Shown: positions 15,166 through 24,500 of the stretch, in pieces
Numbering within the stretch: the stretch's first letter is position 1
Layout: each line of letters begins with the position of its first letter
Position numbers and translations under genes: made by a program
DNA from: Christensenella sp. UBA1750
GTDB taxonomy: Bacteria; Bacillota; Clostridia; Christensenellales; UBA1750
DNA length: 43,300 bases
Assembly: GCA_002315655.1 (NCBI GenBank)
Contig: DCHO01000075.1
Coordinates: 6,763-50,062 of the forward strand
Reading direction: 5' to 3'
The notes under the pieces: model-generated
The model's input: only the letters and a program-made list of their open reading frames with translations
Database searches by the model: none
Told to the model about the DNA's origin: nothing

Positions 15166-16961
15166 TGCGCATTTTCACAAGGAATCAGGCGGCGGACAAG
15201 CCGCAGAACCGTGTTGCGGAGATTCTTGTCTTTCTTTTGTTTATCGCCGCTTATGTCGTCATGTCCATCTTCCATGAGCCTTGGTTTGATGAGGCGCAGG
15301 CGTGGCAGATTGCAAAGTATGTTTCCTTCAAGGACATTTTGCTGACCGTCGGGCATTACGAAGGGCATCCCTTTTTGTGGTATTATCTTCTGGCAATTCC
15401 CGCCAAGTGTGGTGTGCCCTTTGAATTGGGTTTGAAGCTCATCGGCGGGCTGATCTCCGCCGCCACAGCTTACCTTATCATTTTCAAAGCCCCTTTCCCG
15501 AAGATTGTTCGGCTGATCACCCCTTTTACCTATTTTTTCTTCTATCAGTACGGAATTATCGTCAGACCCTACGGGCTGATGCTGCTTCTGTTCGTTATAA
15601 CCGCCCTGGTCTTTCATAAGAAGGACGAGCATCCCTGGCCGGTCGTGATCCTGCTCATGCTGCAATGCCTTCTCAATGCCTACGGAATGGTCTTATCCGG
15701 CGGCATTGCCATTTGCTGGGTCATTGACATCTTAAAAGAATATATCACCTCTTCCCGCAGATTCAAGGAAGTTTTTAAGGATCGGCGGTTTCTCCCGCTG
15801 GTCATCCTGCTGCTTGTCGCCCTCTGCATCTTGGGGACGATCTACCCCTACCCGGACACATACACGCCGACGCTTGAGGCGACCAATTCGCCTTTGAAGT
15901 GTCTGATTGTGGCTCTGGTCACGTTCTTGGGGGATTCCCTGATCACCACAAGCCCGTTTTTCGTCACGGACGTTACCCTTCTTCAAGCTGTAGACATTTC
16001 ATCCGGGTTTGTCATCGCGTGCGGGTATCTGAGTCTCCTGCTTCTGTTTGCGATCATCTGTGCTTCCTCCAAGCGAAACATCAAGTATTTCGTCATTCCC
16101 TATGTGCTGTTTGCCGTTTTTAGCGCCTTTGTCTATTTCAGCATTCATCACATCGGCGCTCTTTCCGTTCTTCTGTTTTTCTGGTTCTCCATCACTATGC
16201 AGGACGATGATCGATTTGAAGTCGGAAAAGCGTTGTGTCAGAAGATGAAGGATTCTGAAAAAAGCACCAAAGCCTTTCGCATCATAGGAGTTGGAATGCT
16301 GTGCGTCTGCTTCCTGATGAGCCTTTACTGGTCTGTCGGTTCCTGCGTGCAGGATGTGAGGTACGAATACAGTTATGGTCGGGAGACCTCTAAATTCCTG
16401 AAAGAAACCGGCTTGGATCAGCTCAAAGTGGCGGCAGTATGGTCGGAGGACGCCGTGGAAGAAGGCGATGAACGAAGCGTTGACAACATCAACACCCGCT
16501 TCACAGGCTTCCCAACCCTCATTCTGGCCTATTATGACCACAACTTCATCTATACCTTCCACAACGGTGAGGATTTGGGTTACACGACGTATGTGCGGGG
16601 CAACCCCGAAAACAATGCCGCTGACCTTGCTGCCTGGCGCGAGCAGGGCATTCCGGATGTTCTCATCAGCAGAGTCAATATTGAATTTCTCACCAACGAT
16701 GAAAAATCCATTTCCGACTATACTCCCGTATTTGCCCTGAAGATGAATCATATCTTCAAAGTCAAAATTGTAAACTCTGAATATTATATTTATCTGCGAA
16801 ATGATTTATTGGAAGAATATGGTCTATCCGAAATTGAAACAATAGACATGGGTTTCATCTTCACTGCCGAAATGCGCGAGCGTTACGAAAACGGCGAACC
16901 CCTTGAAGATATTCTGGCGCCGGAATTCAGAAGAATGGGACTCCTGGACGACGAAGACTGA
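15162..16961 (+). CDS. Membrane glycosyltransferase, GT-C/PMT-like
   Basis: 599 aa; ATG overlaps the previous stop (ATGA at 15162-15165). After TM1, residues about 33-45 read HEPWFDEAQAWQIA, the first-loop acidic motif of GT-C transferases that use polyprenyl-phosphate sugars. About ten TM segments fill residues 15-420, followed by a 170-residue extracytoplasmic C-terminal region. It probably transfers a sugar from a lipid carrier to a surface glycan or protein on the outer face of the membrane. It is between the UGM-like and GtrA genes; the GtrA protein could supply the lipid-linked sugar. Confidence 0.82.
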   Translation: MMRIFTRNQAADKPQNRVAEILVFLLFIAAYVVMSIFHEPWFDEAQAWQIAKYVSFKDILLTVGHYEGHPFLWYYLLAIPAKCGVPFELGLKLIGGLISAATAYLIIFKAPFPKIVRLITPFTYFFFYQYGIIVRPYGLMLLLFVITALVFHKKDEHPWPVVILLMLQCLLNAYGMVLSGGIAICWVIDILKEYITSSRRFKEVFKDRRFLPLVILLLVALCILGTIYPYPDTYTPTLEATNSPLKCLIVALVTFLGDSLITTSPFFVTDVTLLQAVDISSGFVIACGYLSLLLLFAIICASSKRNIKYFVIPYVLFAVFSAFVYFSIHHIGALSVLLFFWFSITMQDDDRFEVGKALCQKMKDSEKSTKAFRIIGVGMLCVCFLMSLYWSVGSCVQDVRYEYSYGRETSKFLKETGLDQLKVAAVWSEDAVEEGDERSVDNINTRFTGFPTLILAYYDHNFIYTFHNGEDLGYTTYVRGNPENNAADLAAWREQGIPDVLISRVNIEFLTNDEKSISDYTPVFALKMNHIFKVKIVNSEYYIYLRNDLLEEYGLSEIETIDMGFIFTAEMRERYENGEPLEDILAPEFRRMGLLDDED

Positions 16962-16984
16962 CCTTTTTCAGATCGAGGAAAGAA

Positions 16985-17440
16985 ATGGAAAACGACATTT
17001 TTGATCGAATCATGGAGTGGAAAATCCTCTCCCCCTTCCGTCCGCTTTACTTAAAGCACAAGGAAATGCTGCTGTATCTGTTCTTCGGCGGGCTTGCGTT
17101 TCTTGTGAACATTGGTGCTTACGCCCTTTGCGCAAGAGGGTTTGGCATAAATCCCCTGCTCTCCAACATCATTGCATGGGTGATCGCGTTGCTGTTTGCC
17201 TATGTTACGAACCGCGTTTGGGTGTTTGACAGCAAGGTCAAAAGAGCCAAAGGGGTGCTCATCGAACTGCTCCTGTTCTCCGCAGGGCGCCTGGTGACCC
17301 TGCTCATCGAGGAAGGAATGCTCTGGGTCGGCATCGACCTCATGCACTCAAACGACATGATTGTGAAACTGATCGCCCAGATTGTCGTAATCATCGGGAA
17401 TTACATCATCAGCAAGCTCATTGTTTTCAGAAAGAAATAG
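16985..17440 (+). CDS. GtrA-like family protein
   Basis: 151 aa with four TM helices. LLYLFFGGLAFLVNIGAYAL and the loop FAYVTNRVWVFDS are the GtrA signature; the protein ends with the matching NYIISKLIVFRKK. GtrA proteins are thought to flip polyprenyl-phosphate-linked sugars across the membrane. It lies 23 nt behind the GT-C gene, consistent with supplying its donor. Confidence 0.93.
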   Translation: MENDIFDRIMEWKILSPFRPLYLKHKEMLLYLFFGGLAFLVNIGAYALCARGFGINPLLSNIIAWVIALLFAYVTNRVWVFDSKVKRAKGVLIELLLFSAGRLVTLLIEEGMLWVGIDLMHSNDMIVKLIAQIVVIIGNYIISKLIVFRKK

Positions 17441-17444
17441 CATA

Positions 17445-17474
17445 AAAGCTCATCCGCGAAATCGGATGAGCTTT
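17445..17474 (+). terminator. Bidirectional terminator
   Basis: AAAGCTCATCCG and CGGATGAGCTTT form a perfect 12-bp hairpin with a 6-nt loop between the convergent GtrA and MATE genes; A and T runs are on both sides. Confidence 0.93.
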
Positions 17475-17495
17475 CATTATATTTACATAATTTTG

Positions 17496-18854
17496 TCAGA
17501 GCTTGAGCACGCCGCCGTTCTTTCTGACCTTTTTCATCGTCAGTCCGAAGCAAATGAAGCACAGAATGATCTGAACGAGGCTGGAAGAAGGCGTTGCGAG
17601 GCCGACCTTGAAAAGCGAGACCTCCGGCAGATGGCTCATGAAGTAGGATACCGGGACACGGACGCCGAAGGCTCCCGCAATGCCCTGCAGCATCACGAAC
17701 CGGGTCATGCCGATGCCGTTGAAATAGCCGATAAAGCAGAACAGGAAACAGGTCAGCAGACAGTCCACGCCGTAAGCCTTCAAATACTGCGCACCGGCGG
17801 CGATCACCTCGGGATCCTTGGCGAAAATCGAGCAGAGCATTTCGCCATAGAAGAACGCCAACACAAACATGACCACCGCAACGCCGGCGGAAAGACCGAT
17901 GGCGTACCACAGCGTTTTGTTGGCTCTGTCCAGACGGTTCGCGCCCACATTCTGCGCCACAAATGCGGAAAGCGCCTGCGAGAACGCCGAGGGCACCAGC
18001 ATGATGAAGCCGCAGACCTTCTGCGCCACGCCCACCCCGGCGGAGGCAATGAGCCCCAAGCGATTGATGAGCGCGAGAATGACAAGGAAGGACACGCCCA
18101 CAAGGAAATCCTGCAAGGCAATGGGCAGACCGATGCGGATCATGTCGGCAATGTGCTGCCTGTGCCAACGGAGCATATTCTTATGGAAAGTAAAGGGCAA
18201 TCCCTTTTTGCGAATAACGAGCAAGGAGAGGATCACCGACACCGCCTGTGCCGCGATGGTCGCCCATGCCGCACCGGCGGCACCCATGTGAAACACGCTG
18301 ACAAGCAGCAGATCGCCGAAGACATTGACCACGGAAGCGATGGCCACGGTCAGCAGCGGCGTTTTAGAATCCCCGATACCGCGGAACACGCTGCCCAGCA
18401 GGTTGAAGGCCACGATGAACACCGAGCCGAACCCGCAGATGCGCAGGTAGGCACAGGTCTTGTCAAAGGCCTCCTCCGGGGCGTTGAGCAGATTGGCAAG
18501 CTGGGGCGCAAAGAGGGGCACGATGGCGGTGAAGCCCAAAGCGATGCAGGCAAAGAGCACAATGCCGCTGCCCACGACCCTGCCGCCTTCCTCCCTCTCC
18601 CCTCGCCCGATGAGCTGCCCCAAGATGATGGTGATGCCCATGGAGAAGGAGCACACCAAGCCGGTTACAGAGTGCATGAGCTGGGAGCCGGTGGACACGG
18701 CGGAAACATCCGTGGCATTCCCGAACTGCCCCACGATGAGCAGATCGACTGCACCGTACAGCGATTGCAGGAACAGCGCGAGAAACACCGGGAGCATGAA
18801 TTTGATGAGCGGCCAGAGAATCCGCCCCTGCGTGAAATTGTTTTCCTTTTGCAT
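17496..18854 (-). CDS. MATE-family efflux transporter
   Basis: 452 aa with about 12 TM segments in two related halves. LPVFLALFLQSLYGAVDLLIVGQFG (TM1) and the inter-half GLPIALQDFLVGVSF are typical of the DinF/NorM-like MATE group that exports drugs or metabolites with Na+ or H+. The function here is not determined. Last gene of the five-gene operon that begins with the fused ABC importer; 15 nt behind the GH13 gene. Confidence 0.93.
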   Translation of the reverse strand: MQKENNFTQGRILWPLIKFMLPVFLALFLQSLYGAVDLLIVGQFGNATDVSAVSTGSQLMHSVTGLVCSFSMGITIILGQLIGRGEREEGGRVVGSGIVLFACIALGFTAIVPLFAPQLANLLNAPEEAFDKTCAYLRICGFGSVFIVAFNLLGSVFRGIGDSKTPLLTVAIASVVNVFGDLLLVSVFHMGAAGAAWATIAAQAVSVILSLLVIRKKGLPFTFHKNMLRWHRQHIADMIRIGLPIALQDFLVGVSFLVILALINRLGLIASAGVGVAQKVCGFIMLVPSAFSQALSAFVAQNVGANRLDRANKTLWYAIGLSAGVAVVMFVLAFFYGEMLCSIFAKDPEVIAAGAQYLKAYGVDCLLTCFLFCFIGYFNGIGMTRFVMLQGIAGAFGVRVPVSYFMSHLPEVSLFKVGLATPSSSLVQIILCFICFGLTMKKVRKNGGVLKL

Positions 18855-18869
18855 GAAGAGAAATTGTCC

Positions 18870-20210
18870 TTATCTGTTTTTGATGATGAGATAGCCGTAT
18901 GCGCCGATCTGCGCCGTGGAAGCATCCGCAATGCCCGCATTTTCGGACAGAATGACTTGCCCTAATAGCACGGGCTTGTCCAATTTTACGGTCACGTTTT
19001 CCTTGGAGAAATTGCCCAGCACGGCGATCTCTTCCTTTTCGTCCGCCCTAAGGAAGCTCATCACAGCCTTTTCCTGATCGTTTCCGACAAACTGCGCGGG
19101 CGTGAAGCCGGAGAGCACGGGGCAATCCTTCCGCAGCGCGTTGAGCGTGCGAATGAGGTTCTGCCGATGCAGAGATTCTTCCTGATTCTTGATAGAACGG
19201 TCGGTTGCGTGGAAGCGTCCCGGGAAAAAGCGGTTGGCAAACATATTGAGCTGCATTTCGTCCGCCAGCTCGTCGCCGGTATAGACCATGGGAATACCGT
19301 CCATGGTGAAGTTGATGACCTGAATTAAGTCCATGCCGCGATGTCCTGCGGCGGTCTCGGCACGGCAAGGCCAGTCGGTCACGGTGTCGTGGTTGTCAAT
19401 GTCGCGCATGAGCAGAGCACCTTCGGGGAAGTCCGCGCTATTCTTCTGCTCCTGTGTCACAACCTCGTCCACGGTCATTTCGCCGGTAAAGAGCGCATAG
19501 ACCGATTCGTGCCAGTCGAAAGCGTAGCAGGCATCAAAGGCCTTTTCCACATACTCCGGCTTTCTGCCCTCGTTGAGCAGCACGGCGTCGGGCTTGATGC
19601 GGCGGATGCGTTTTCTTCCTTCCTCCCAGAAGTCCAGCGGCACGCCGTCGCCCACGTCGCAGCGGAAGCCGTCCACATCGCAAACGCCCACATAATAGAC
19701 CATGTTGCCATACAGGTATTCTCTGAGACCCTCGCTTTCAAAGTTCAGATACGGGAAGTGCCAGATGGTCTCCTTCACCGTGCCGTCCTCGTTGTGCTGG
19801 GCGAACTCGGGATGGATTTTCAGAATGTCCGCATTGGGGCCGATGTGGAAATACACAAGGTCGAGCATCACGCGCATTCCCAGCTCATGACATTTGCCCG
19901 TGAAAGTCTTCAAGTCCTCCATCGTGCCGTATTCCTCATCAATGGCATAGTAATCCATCATGCGGTAAGGGTTCTTGGGATTGTTGGTCTGGGACTTCTT
20001 CTGCCGCTCCGACCAGTTTTTCAGTTCCGTGGAATCGTCTTCCTTGAAGATCGGGCAGAGGTACATTGTGGAAAAGCCCAAATCCTTCAGAAAGGGCAGC
20101 TCTTTTGTAATAGAAGAAATGGTGCCTTCCTCGGAAAAGGTGCGGGGATTGATCTGATAGATTGCCCCGGTGCGGAACCATTCAGGGGCGTGGATCGCCT
20201 GTTTTCTCAT
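18870..20210 (-). CDS. Alpha-amylase family (GH13) glycosidase
   Basis: 446 aa. The (beta/alpha)8 barrel motifs are visible in order: MLDLVYFHIG (region I), DGFRCDVGD (region II, nucleophile Asp), LLNEGRKPEY (region III, acid/base Glu) and DIDNHDTV (region IV). A short C-terminal beta-domain ends at IIKNR. No signal peptide, so it is an intracellular alpha-glucan or oligosaccharide enzyme. Fourth gene of the operon, between an alpha/beta hydrolase and a MATE transporter. Confidence 0.93.
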   Translation of the reverse strand: MRKQAIHAPEWFRTGAIYQINPRTFSEEGTISSITKELPFLKDLGFSTMYLCPIFKEDDSTELKNWSERQKKSQTNNPKNPYRMMDYYAIDEEYGTMEDLKTFTGKCHELGMRVMLDLVYFHIGPNADILKIHPEFAQHNEDGTVKETIWHFPYLNFESEGLREYLYGNMVYYVGVCDVDGFRCDVGDGVPLDFWEEGRKRIRRIKPDAVLLNEGRKPEYVEKAFDACYAFDWHESVYALFTGEMTVDEVVTQEQKNSADFPEGALLMRDIDNHDTVTDWPCRAETAAGHRGMDLIQVINFTMDGIPMVYTGDELADEMQLNMFANRFFPGRFHATDRSIKNQEESLHRQNLIRTLNALRKDCPVLSGFTPAQFVGNDQEKAVMSFLRADEKEEIAVLGNFSKENVTVKLDKPVLLGQVILSENAGIADASTAQIGAYGYLIIKNR

Positions 20211-20223
20211 GCTTTTTGCTCCT

Positions 20224-21072
20224 TTATCTCAAATATCTTTTGCATTGAAACCAACTGTCGATTTGTCGAACCGCCGTCTCTGCGGCAAAATTATCGCGGC
20301 CAAGCTCATTCATGTATTCCACCAGCAGGAACGCATGGTTGGTGCCTTCCAGCAGGTTCAGCGTCACATCGGTGCCCTTTTCGGCAAGGCGGTCATGGAG
20401 CGCAACGGAATGGTTCGGATGAACGGTGGAATCCGCGTTTCCGTGCAGAATCAGCGTCGGGCAAGGGATTCCTGCAGCCGTTTCAACCGCGCAGAGCGGC
20501 GACCATTTTTCCGCATCACCGTCCGCGAATTTCGCCCATTTTGCATCGGTGAAATCGGTGACGGGATTTACCAGCACCGCACCCTTTATGGTGCTTCTGA
20601 CCTCCGACTGCCTGTATGCGACACAGGCCGCCAGATGTCCGCCGGCGGATTCGCCCAGCACGCACACTTTGTCCCAATCTATCGGGAAGCGGGTTTGCTC
20701 CTGCAGGAAACGGACGGCATCTGTGCAGTCGTCAAAAGCCTCCTGCATCTGCCCTTCCTTTCCCCACAGACGATAATCGACGGAAGCGCAAATCAGCCCT
20801 TTCTCGGCATAGTAGCGTCCTAAGAAGCCCAGGTAATCCCCTGCCCAGCGTTCCTGATCGGGAAATATCTTTTTGCTACTCCACCCGCCGCCGTGGATGA
20901 GGATGAGCAGCGGATATTTCCCGTCCTTGTCCATGTTGTCCGGCAGATACAGCCCCAAACAGAGCGTCTGCCCGCCGACAGATTTATAGGGCACAAGCGC
21001 ATCTGCGCTGTGCCCCTTGCAATAGGCGGAAAAATCTCTCGCATCTTTTGCCAAAGTGCTCGTCTCAATCAT
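20224..21072 (-). CDS. Alpha/beta-hydrolase (esterase/lipase-like)
   Basis: 282 aa. The oxyanion-hole motif LIHGGGW (about 57-63), nucleophile elbow GESAGGH, Asp in ILHGNADSTVHP and His in GTNHAF make a complete catalytic triad of the BD-FAE/hormone-sensitive-lipase-like group. No signal peptide. Substrate unknown; many relatives deacetylate carbohydrates, which would fit the GH13 gene 13 nt downstream. Confidence 0.92.
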   Translation of the reverse strand: MIETSTLAKDARDFSAYCKGHSADALVPYKSVGGQTLCLGLYLPDNMDKDGKYPLLILIHGGGWSSKKIFPDQERWAGDYLGFLGRYYAEKGLICASVDYRLWGKEGQMQEAFDDCTDAVRFLQEQTRFPIDWDKVCVLGESAGGHLAACVAYRQSEVRSTIKGAVLVNPVTDFTDAKWAKFADGDAEKWSPLCAVETAAGIPCPTLILHGNADSTVHPNHSVALHDRLAEKGTDVTLNLLEGTNHAFLLVEYMNELGRDNFAAETAVRQIDSWFQCKRYLR

Positions 21073-21086
21073 TTTATTGCCTCGCC

Positions 21087-21554
21087 TTACAGAATTTCTT
21101 CCATCACGGTCTTCATGGGCTTCATCCCCATGGCCTCATAGAAGGCCTGCGCGTTGCCGTTCAGTGCCCAGACATTGAGGGTGATGTGATAGCAGCCCAT
21201 CTTCTGCGCATAATCCTTGCAGGCCGCATAGAGGTTCCGGGCGATGTGCTGTCTTCTGTGGTTCTCGTCCACACAGATGTCGTCAATGTAGAGAGTCTTC
21301 CTATCATGAAGATTGCTCACGTTTTCGGTCTTTTCGATGTTGCAGAAGGCATAGCCCTGCACAACATCATTATCGTCGGTGGAGACGAAAATGGGGTTGT
21401 TGTCATCGTGGAGCTTGCAAAGCAGCTCATCGCGGGAATATTTGGTGGTGCCGGAGACGAACAGGTCAGGCCGCCCTTTTGCGTGTACCTCAAGCACCTG
21501 CGACAGCAATTCAAGGATGCGCGGAATGTCTCTCTTTTCAGCAAAACGAATCAT
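21087..21554 (-). CDS. GNAT-family N-acetyltransferase
   Basis: 155 aa. DDICVDENHRRQHIARNLYAA is motif A of the GNAT fold and NGNAQAFYEAMGM is motif B. Probably acetylates an amine of a small molecule or protein. Second gene of the operon, 9 nt behind the fused ABC importer. Confidence 0.92.
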   Translation of the reverse strand: MIRFAEKRDIPRILELLSQVLEVHAKGRPDLFVSGTTKYSRDELLCKLHDDNNPIFVSTDDNDVVQGYAFCNIEKTENVSNLHDRKTLYIDDICVDENHRRQHIARNLYAACKDYAQKMGCYHITLNVWALNGNAQAFYEAMGMKPMKTVMEEIL

Positions 21555-21563
21555 GGTGTTCTC

Positions 21564-24500
21564 CTAAAATTTCACGGTCACGGTATTTTTGCCGTCTGCA
21601 TAGCTGTGTTTGATTTCCGAACAGTACCTCTGCAAGATTGCAAGAGAAATCTGATCCATGTTCCCGGTCACATCCTTATCCTCGCCGGAATATTCCATGG
21701 TGAAGATGCACTCGCCGGACTGGGAATATTCCAGTGCAATGCCGGCGGGATAAACCGTCTCATTGTTTGCCAGCAATCCGTTTGTGATCAGTTCCTCATT
21801 GACGTGCAAAACACGATCCATCAAGGACTTTGACATGAGCTCACGGTGCCCGAAGGCTTCCAGTTCGACATTCAAGTTGATATAGTCAAAGGTGGGCGTG
21901 TTGATCTCGAAACGGAAGTTTCTGAGCCGTTTGATGAAAGCGCGGGTGCGCTCTCTTGTGGGATTCTCAAAAATTTGCTGCGGAGTGCCCTCCTCGTAGA
22001 TACCGCCCTCATCCAGGTAGAACACGCGATTGGAAACATCGTGGGCAAACTTCATCTCGTGGGTAACGATCATCATGGTGGAACCAAGCTCTGCAAGTTT
22101 TAGGATGACGGAGAGCACTTCACCGACCATGGTGGGGTCAAGCGCAGAGGTAGGCTCGTCAAAGAGGATAATTTCGGGTGCCATAGCCACAGTGCGCACG
22201 ATGGCAACACGCTGCTTCTGTCCGCCGGAGAGCTCGTCGGGGTAGTTCATGGCTCTGTCCGCGAGACCGACGGCGTTGAGCAGATTCATGCCCTGATCAT
22301 AGGCTTCTTGACGGGACATTCCCTTCAAGGTGCAGGGCGCCAGCATCAAGTTTTCAATCACCGTCAGATGCGGGAACAGGTTGAAGGACTGGAACACCAT
22401 GCCCACGTTCTGCCGATAAGCATAAAGCTCCTTGCCGCTGTCCGGCACTTCCTTGCCAAAGCCGATGATCTTACCCGCGGTGGGTTTTTCCAAGCGGTTG
22501 ATGCAGCGCAACAGGGTAGATTTTCCCGTACCGGAAGGCCCGATTACGGAAATCACATCGCCGCGGCGGATTTCGGTGGAAAGGTCACTGAACGGCGTCG
22601 CTTTTTCATAGACCTTTTTCAGATGCTCAACGGTGATTAACGTTTCGCCCTTCTTCCCTGCCGCGCTCTCATCGAAATTGTATTCGTGCAGTCCGATATT
22701 TACATCGGCCAGCACTTTTCTGCGTTTCTTGGGGTCAATGCGGATCTCCACCAGATTGAGGAGCGAAGTCAGCGCCCAGGAGAGCAGGAAATAGATGATG
22801 GCTGTTGCAATGAGCGGGAACAGCGCATCGTAAGTTCTGGAACGGATAATATCGGAAGCCTTGGTCAAGTCCTGCACGGCGATGTAGCCCACAACGGAAG
22901 TCATCTTCATCATGGAAATAAAATCGCCCTTGTAGACCGGCAGAATATGAACCAATGCCTGCGGGAAAATGACTTTCACAAAGGTCTTTGAGGGAGAGAA
23001 ACCCAAAGCGGAGGCCGCCTCCCACTGTCCCTTTTCCACCGCGCCGATACCCGAACGGAAAACCTCGGCAACATAGACGGAGAAGTTCAGGGAGAAGCCC
23101 ATTACGCCGACCACAATGCCGGAAATGGTGGAATCGGCAAAAATGACATAGTAAAGCACCATCAGCAGCACTACAACAGGGATGCCCTGAATGAAGCGGA
23201 TGAACATGGACACCGCACGGGTGACAAATCTGCTGTTTCCCCTTCTCAATGCCCACAGACCAAAGCCCAAAATGGTACCGATGATCATGGAGAGAATGGC
23301 GAGCACAAGCGTGACGCCGAGGCCGGAAAGCACCAGCTTCCAGCGGCTTTCCTTGATAAAGTTCTTCTCAAAGGAATCCGCAATCGAAGCAAAGAAACCG
23401 CTGCCGTTTCCGTTCGCATTCGCTTTTCTGACCATAACAATCTGCGTAGATGTATAATAGGGCTCCGTCATATTCACGCTCTCCGCCCTCTCCTCCGTCC
23501 AAAGCGTGGAAGCGGCGGCAATGTCATAGGAGCCGGTGGCGCAGCCTACCAGGAGCGACGAGAAATTCGTTTCCTCCGCGTCTACGGCATACCCGTATTC
23601 CTTAAAGAAATTGTAGAGGAGTTCGATTTCCATACCGGCGGGCTTACCGCGCAGATTGAAGTTGAAGGGCTCGGAAGAATTGAAATACCCCAGCCGGATT
23701 CTCCCGTTGATTTCAGGCAGATCGGAAAAGTCAAAGTTCTCCCAGGAATCTTTATTTTCCTGATCGTTCCACTTCCGGCGGATGCTATCCATCTCCCCGG
23801 ATTTTTCCAGAGACCGGATATATTCATTCAGTTCCTCTAAATAGGCGGTTTTCTCCTTATTGACCATGATACAGATTTTGCTGGAATAGACGGATTTATC
23901 AATATACCCAACCTCATCTTCTGTGGCAAGAATCTGATCTGCCCACTGCTTGTCAATCACATAAGCGTCTATTTTCCTGCTCTTTAAGGCAATCAGCATC
24001 TCCGAAAGGCTGGAATAGTGTATCTTCTTGCAGTTGGGGAAGGTCTCTTCGATAACCTTCTCCTGCGCAGAGCCTGTCAGCACACCGATCTTCTTTTTGT
24101 CCAGTTCCTCCCATGTGGAATATTCCAGCTTGTCTTCCTCATTCTCGCCGGTTCTGTCCCGGGTCTCCATTTCCTGTTCGGCAGAATCGTCGCTGTTCGG
24201 CTTTTTGACCACGATCACAAGCCCACCGTCATAAACAGAATCGGAGAACAGCATGGTCTGCTTTCTCTCCTCCGTAACGCCGGCAATGGAGATAAACACA
24301 TCGTACTTGCCCGAAGACGTGCCCAAGATACAGGCGGATGCGTCGTTCTGCATTTCGACGGTGCCGCGATACCCGTTTTCCCGGCAGAAATCATAGAACT
24401 GATCCATACAGTAACCGATGATCTCATCGTTTTTGATGTAGGTAAACGGTTCCAACATGATCACAGCGCCCTTGATAGTGCCGTTTGTATCGGGAAGCGA

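Noticed and set aside
17421..18965. 514-codon plus-strand open frame
   Set aside because: Antisense of the MATE gene; His/Glu/Arg-rich nonsense composition.
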